This document shows, in pieces, positions 6,762 to 8,592 of a stretch of 8,592 nt of DNA. The notes under the pieces were generated by a model. It searched no databases. It worked only from the letters and a program-made list of their open reading frames with translations, and was not told the origin of the DNA. The DNA comes from Flavobacteriaceae bacterium UBA5079 (lineage in GTDB: Bacteria; Bacteroidota; Bacteroidia; Flavobacteriales; Flavobacteriaceae): NCBI GenBank assembly GCA_002414705.1, contig DIAL01000018.1, forward strand, positions 58,252-66,843, read 5' to 3'. The translations under genes were made by a program, and so were the position numbers. Each line of letters starts with the position of its first letter. The first letter of the stretch is position 1.

Positions 6762-7004
6762 ATGACTAAAGAGGTTATTGTTGAAAAGATAAACGACTTT
6801 CTAATTGATGAGTTTGAGGTAGAAGAAGATGATATTTCTCCTGAAGCTAATCTTAAAGAAACTCTGGAACTTGATAGCCTAGATTTTGTTGATTTAGTAG
6901 TAGCCGTTGAATCTAATTTTGGTGTAAAATTGGTTGGTGAAGACTTTGTAAACGTTAAAACACTTCAAGATTTTTACTGCCTAATTGAACGTAAATTAAG
7001 CTAA
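6762..7004 (+). CDS. Acyl carrier protein
   Basis: This is an 80-residue, very acidic small helical protein with the phosphopantetheine attachment site Ser39 in LELDSLDFVDL (the DSL motif) at the start of helix II. Length and charge match type II acyl carrier proteins. It would hold the growing aryl-polyene chain for the adjacent ketosynthase and ketoreductase and pass it to the acyltransferase. It needs a phosphopantetheinyl transferase, which is not in the window. The sequence around helix II (DFVDLVVAVESNFGVKL) differs from typical AcpP, consistent with a pathway-dedicated carrier. Gaps are 10 nt upstream and 18 nt downstream. Confidence 0.93.
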   Translation: MTKEVIVEKINDFLIDEFEVEEDDISPEANLKETLELDSLDFVDLVVAVESNFGVKLVGEDFVNVKTLQDFYCLIERKLS

Positions 7005-7022
7005 ATTACACGACATATTTCT

Positions 7023-7907
7023 ATGGCTACTGAATGGCAAGGAAAATCAAGAGGTACCGTTCTCGGATATAAAATATATGTTTTTATAATGAAACATTTA
7101 GGCATGGGAACTGCCTATTTAGTGCTCTATTTCGTAGCAGCTTATTTTTGCTTTTTCTCTAAAGACAGCACCAAATCTATTTATTATTACTTTAAAAAAC
7201 GGCTTAATTATTCAAAGTTTAAAAGTTATACTAGCGTTTTTAAAAGCTATTATGTATTTGGACAAACCATTTTAGATAAAATTGCAATAACCTCAAATTT
7301 AAGTAACAAATTCACCTATGAATTTGATGGTAAGCATAATATTACCGAAACACTAAAAGAAAAAAAAGGAGGCGTTTTAATTAGTGCACATGTTGGGAAT
7401 TTTGAAATATCAGAATATTTTTTTGATCAATTAGAAGAAAATACATCCATTAGTTTGCTAACTACTGACGTGGAGCATACAGCCATAAAAAATTATTTAG
7501 ATAGCGTTCGAAAAAAATCGAATATCAATCTCATTATCATAAGTGAAGATTTATCCCATATTTTTGAGGTAAATGCAGCATTAGCTCGAAATGAAATTGT
7601 TTGTATAACAGGAGATCGTTACACAAAAGATACCAAATATTTATCTGAAATACTTTTAGGAGAATCGGCAAAATTTCCAGCTGGCCCTTTTATGTTAGCC
7701 TCCAGATTAAATGTACCGGTCTTGTTTGTTTATGTTATGAAAGAAACCAATAAGCACTACCATTTATACGCTAGACGCTCTAAAGCCAAACATCGTGACG
7801 CTCAAGGTATACTGAAAGAGTATACTGAAAACTTAACATGGATGCTCCAAAAATATCCTTTGCAATGGTTTAACTATTTTGATTTTTGGGATTCTAAAAA
7901 CGCATAA
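7023..7907 (+). CDS. LpxL/HtrB-type lysophospholipid/lipid A acyltransferase family protein
   Basis: This 294-residue protein has the family's HxxxxE catalytic motif at His123-Glu128 (SAHVGNFE), then GDRY (197-200) and FPAGP (218-222) in the usual order. An N-terminal hydrophobic segment (about residues 30-46) and basic flanks point to inner-membrane attachment facing the cytoplasm. The N-terminal WQGKSRGTVLGYKIYVF is the common start of Bacteroidota members, supporting the chosen Met. Family enzymes transfer acyl chains from ACP to a hydroxyl group. Directly after the pathway's own ACP, the likely donor is the aryl-polyene acyl-ACP. The acceptor could be the dialkylresorcinol, giving the flexirubin ester, or another membrane acceptor. 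The acceptor is inference. A lipid A late acyltransferase is less likely here. Confidence 0.85.
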   Translation: MATEWQGKSRGTVLGYKIYVFIMKHLGMGTAYLVLYFVAAYFCFFSKDSTKSIYYYFKKRLNYSKFKSYTSVFKSYYVFGQTILDKIAITSNLSNKFTYEFDGKHNITETLKEKKGGVLISAHVGNFEISEYFFDQLEENTSISLLTTDVEHTAIKNYLDSVRKKSNINLIIISEDLSHIFEVNAALARNEIVCITGDRYTKDTKYLSEILLGESAKFPAGPFMLASRLNVPVLFVYVMKETNKHYHLYARRSKAKHRDAQGILKEYTENLTWMLQKYPLQWFNYFDFWDSKNA

Positions 7908-7908
7908 C

Positions 7909-8592
7909 ATGAAACAAGTTTTAGTCATTTATTACTCACAGTCGGGACAATTAACCGAAATTTTAAACAACATTGTTAGTTCAATGAAAAATGACGAAAC
8001 CGCTTTCACCTATTTAAATATTGCCATGGAAGACCCCTTCCCGTTTCCATGGAATAAAGAACAATTTTTTGGTGTTTTTCCAGAAACATTCCGCCAAGAA
8101 CCAAGACCCATAAAACCCATTTCAGAATCTATTTTAAATAAAAAATACGATTTAATCCTATTTGGTTATGCCGTTTGGTATTTAACAGCCTCACTTCCTG
8201 CTACTTCTTTTTTAGCAACGCCTGAAGCTAAAAAACTTCTTAAGTCTACACCAGTAATTACCGTTATAGGTTGCCGAAATATGTGGATTATGGCACAAGA
8301 AAAATTGAAATTTAAACTACAGGAATTAAATGCTAATTTAGTTGGTAACATTGTTTTGGTAGATAGACACATCAATCATATTAGCGTAATTACTATTGTT
8401 CAATGGATGTTTACAGGTGTAAAAAAACGCTATTTAGGTGTTTTTCCAAAACCTGGTGTTTCACAAAAAGATATTGATGAGGCATCCAAGTTTGGGGTCG
8501 TTATAGCTAAACATCTACATAAAAATGAGTATAAAAACCTACAAGACAACTTGTTAGCCATTGGAGCTGTGAAAATCAAACCCTTTTTAATA
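7909..8592 (+). CDS. darA: DarA-family dialkylresorcinol biosynthesis protein, 5' part
   Basis: An open frame starts one base after the acyltransferase stop codon and runs without a stop to the window edge, giving 228 codons. The product begins with a flavodoxin-like strand and loop, VLVIYYSQSGQL (residues 4-15), fit for flavin phosphate binding. GYAVWYLTASLPATSFL (86 onward) and VIGCRNMW (119-126) are further flavodoxin-fold segments. The length and sequence pattern fit the proteins annotated in Bacteroidota as dialkylresorcinol condensing enzyme DarA, about 300 residues long. With the ketosynthase DarB these proteins make the dialkylresorcinol half of flexirubin; a flavin-using role in aromatising the cyclohexanedione intermediate would fit the fold. 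The one-base gap suggests translational coupling with the acyltransferase. The C-terminus lies outside the window. The family call rests on recalled sequence features and context. Confidence 0.8.
   Translation, partial: MKQVLVIYYSQSGQLTEILNNIVSSMKNDETAFTYLNIAMEDPFPFPWNKEQFFGVFPETFRQEPRPIKPISESILNKKYDLILFGYAVWYLTASLPATSFLATPEAKKLLKSTPVITVIGCRNMWIMAQEKLKFKLQELNANLVGNIVLVDRHINHISVITIVQWMFTGVKKRYLGVFPKPGVSQKDIDEASKFGVVIAKHLHKNEYKNLQDNLLAIGAVKIKPFLI

Noticed and set aside
8166..8375. Minus-strand open frame near the window end
   Set aside because: It is antisense to the DarA-family frame, which has flavodoxin-like motifs and fits the operon; the antisense product looks random.

Overview
The window reads as a chromosomal segment of a Flavobacteriaceae-type bacterium (phylum Bacteroidota). 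It is AT-rich, its start codons lack Shine-Dalgarno sequences, and it contains matches to the Bacteroidota -7 promoter element (TAnnTTTG). Its main content is the first part of a flexirubin-type pigment cluster, that is, aryl-polyene plus dialkylresorcinol biosynthesis.

Layout: (1) Positions 96-695 (+) encode a small secreted protein of unknown function that ends in a strong hairpin terminator. (2) Convergent to it, 731-1987 (-) encodes a flavin-dependent halogenase-like oxidoreductase. (3) A 101-bp divergent intergenic region (1988-2088) carries one candidate -7 element for each direction, with a perfect 8-bp inverted repeat between them. (4) From 2089 to the window end, all genes run on the + strand with gaps of 1-41 nt: tyrosine ammonia-lyase-like enzyme, secreted WG-repeat protein, FabG-type ketoreductase, FabF-type ketosynthase, acyl carrier protein, LpxL/HtrB-type acyltransferase, and the start of a DarA-family flavodoxin-like protein cut by the window edge.

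Inferred pathway: the ammonia-lyase makes 4-coumarate from tyrosine as the aryl starter. The carrier protein, ketosynthase and ketoreductase take part in extending it as an aryl polyene. The acyltransferase is a candidate for joining the polyene acyl chain to the dialkylresorcinol, whose synthesis involves DarA. The divergent halogenase-like enzyme could chlorinate the phenolic ring, as in known chlorinated flexirubins. Activating ligase, dehydratase, chain-length-factor-like ketosynthase and DarB are not in this window and would be expected nearby.

The pathway itself is a known type. The less explained parts are the periplasmic/outer-surface WG-repeat protein inside the biosynthetic operon, the putative operator in the divergent promoter, and the unusual loop in the ketosynthase active-site region. 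I see no RNA genes, mobile elements or CRISPR arrays. No gene-free stretch exceeds about 100 bases; positions 1-95 hold no feature I can support.
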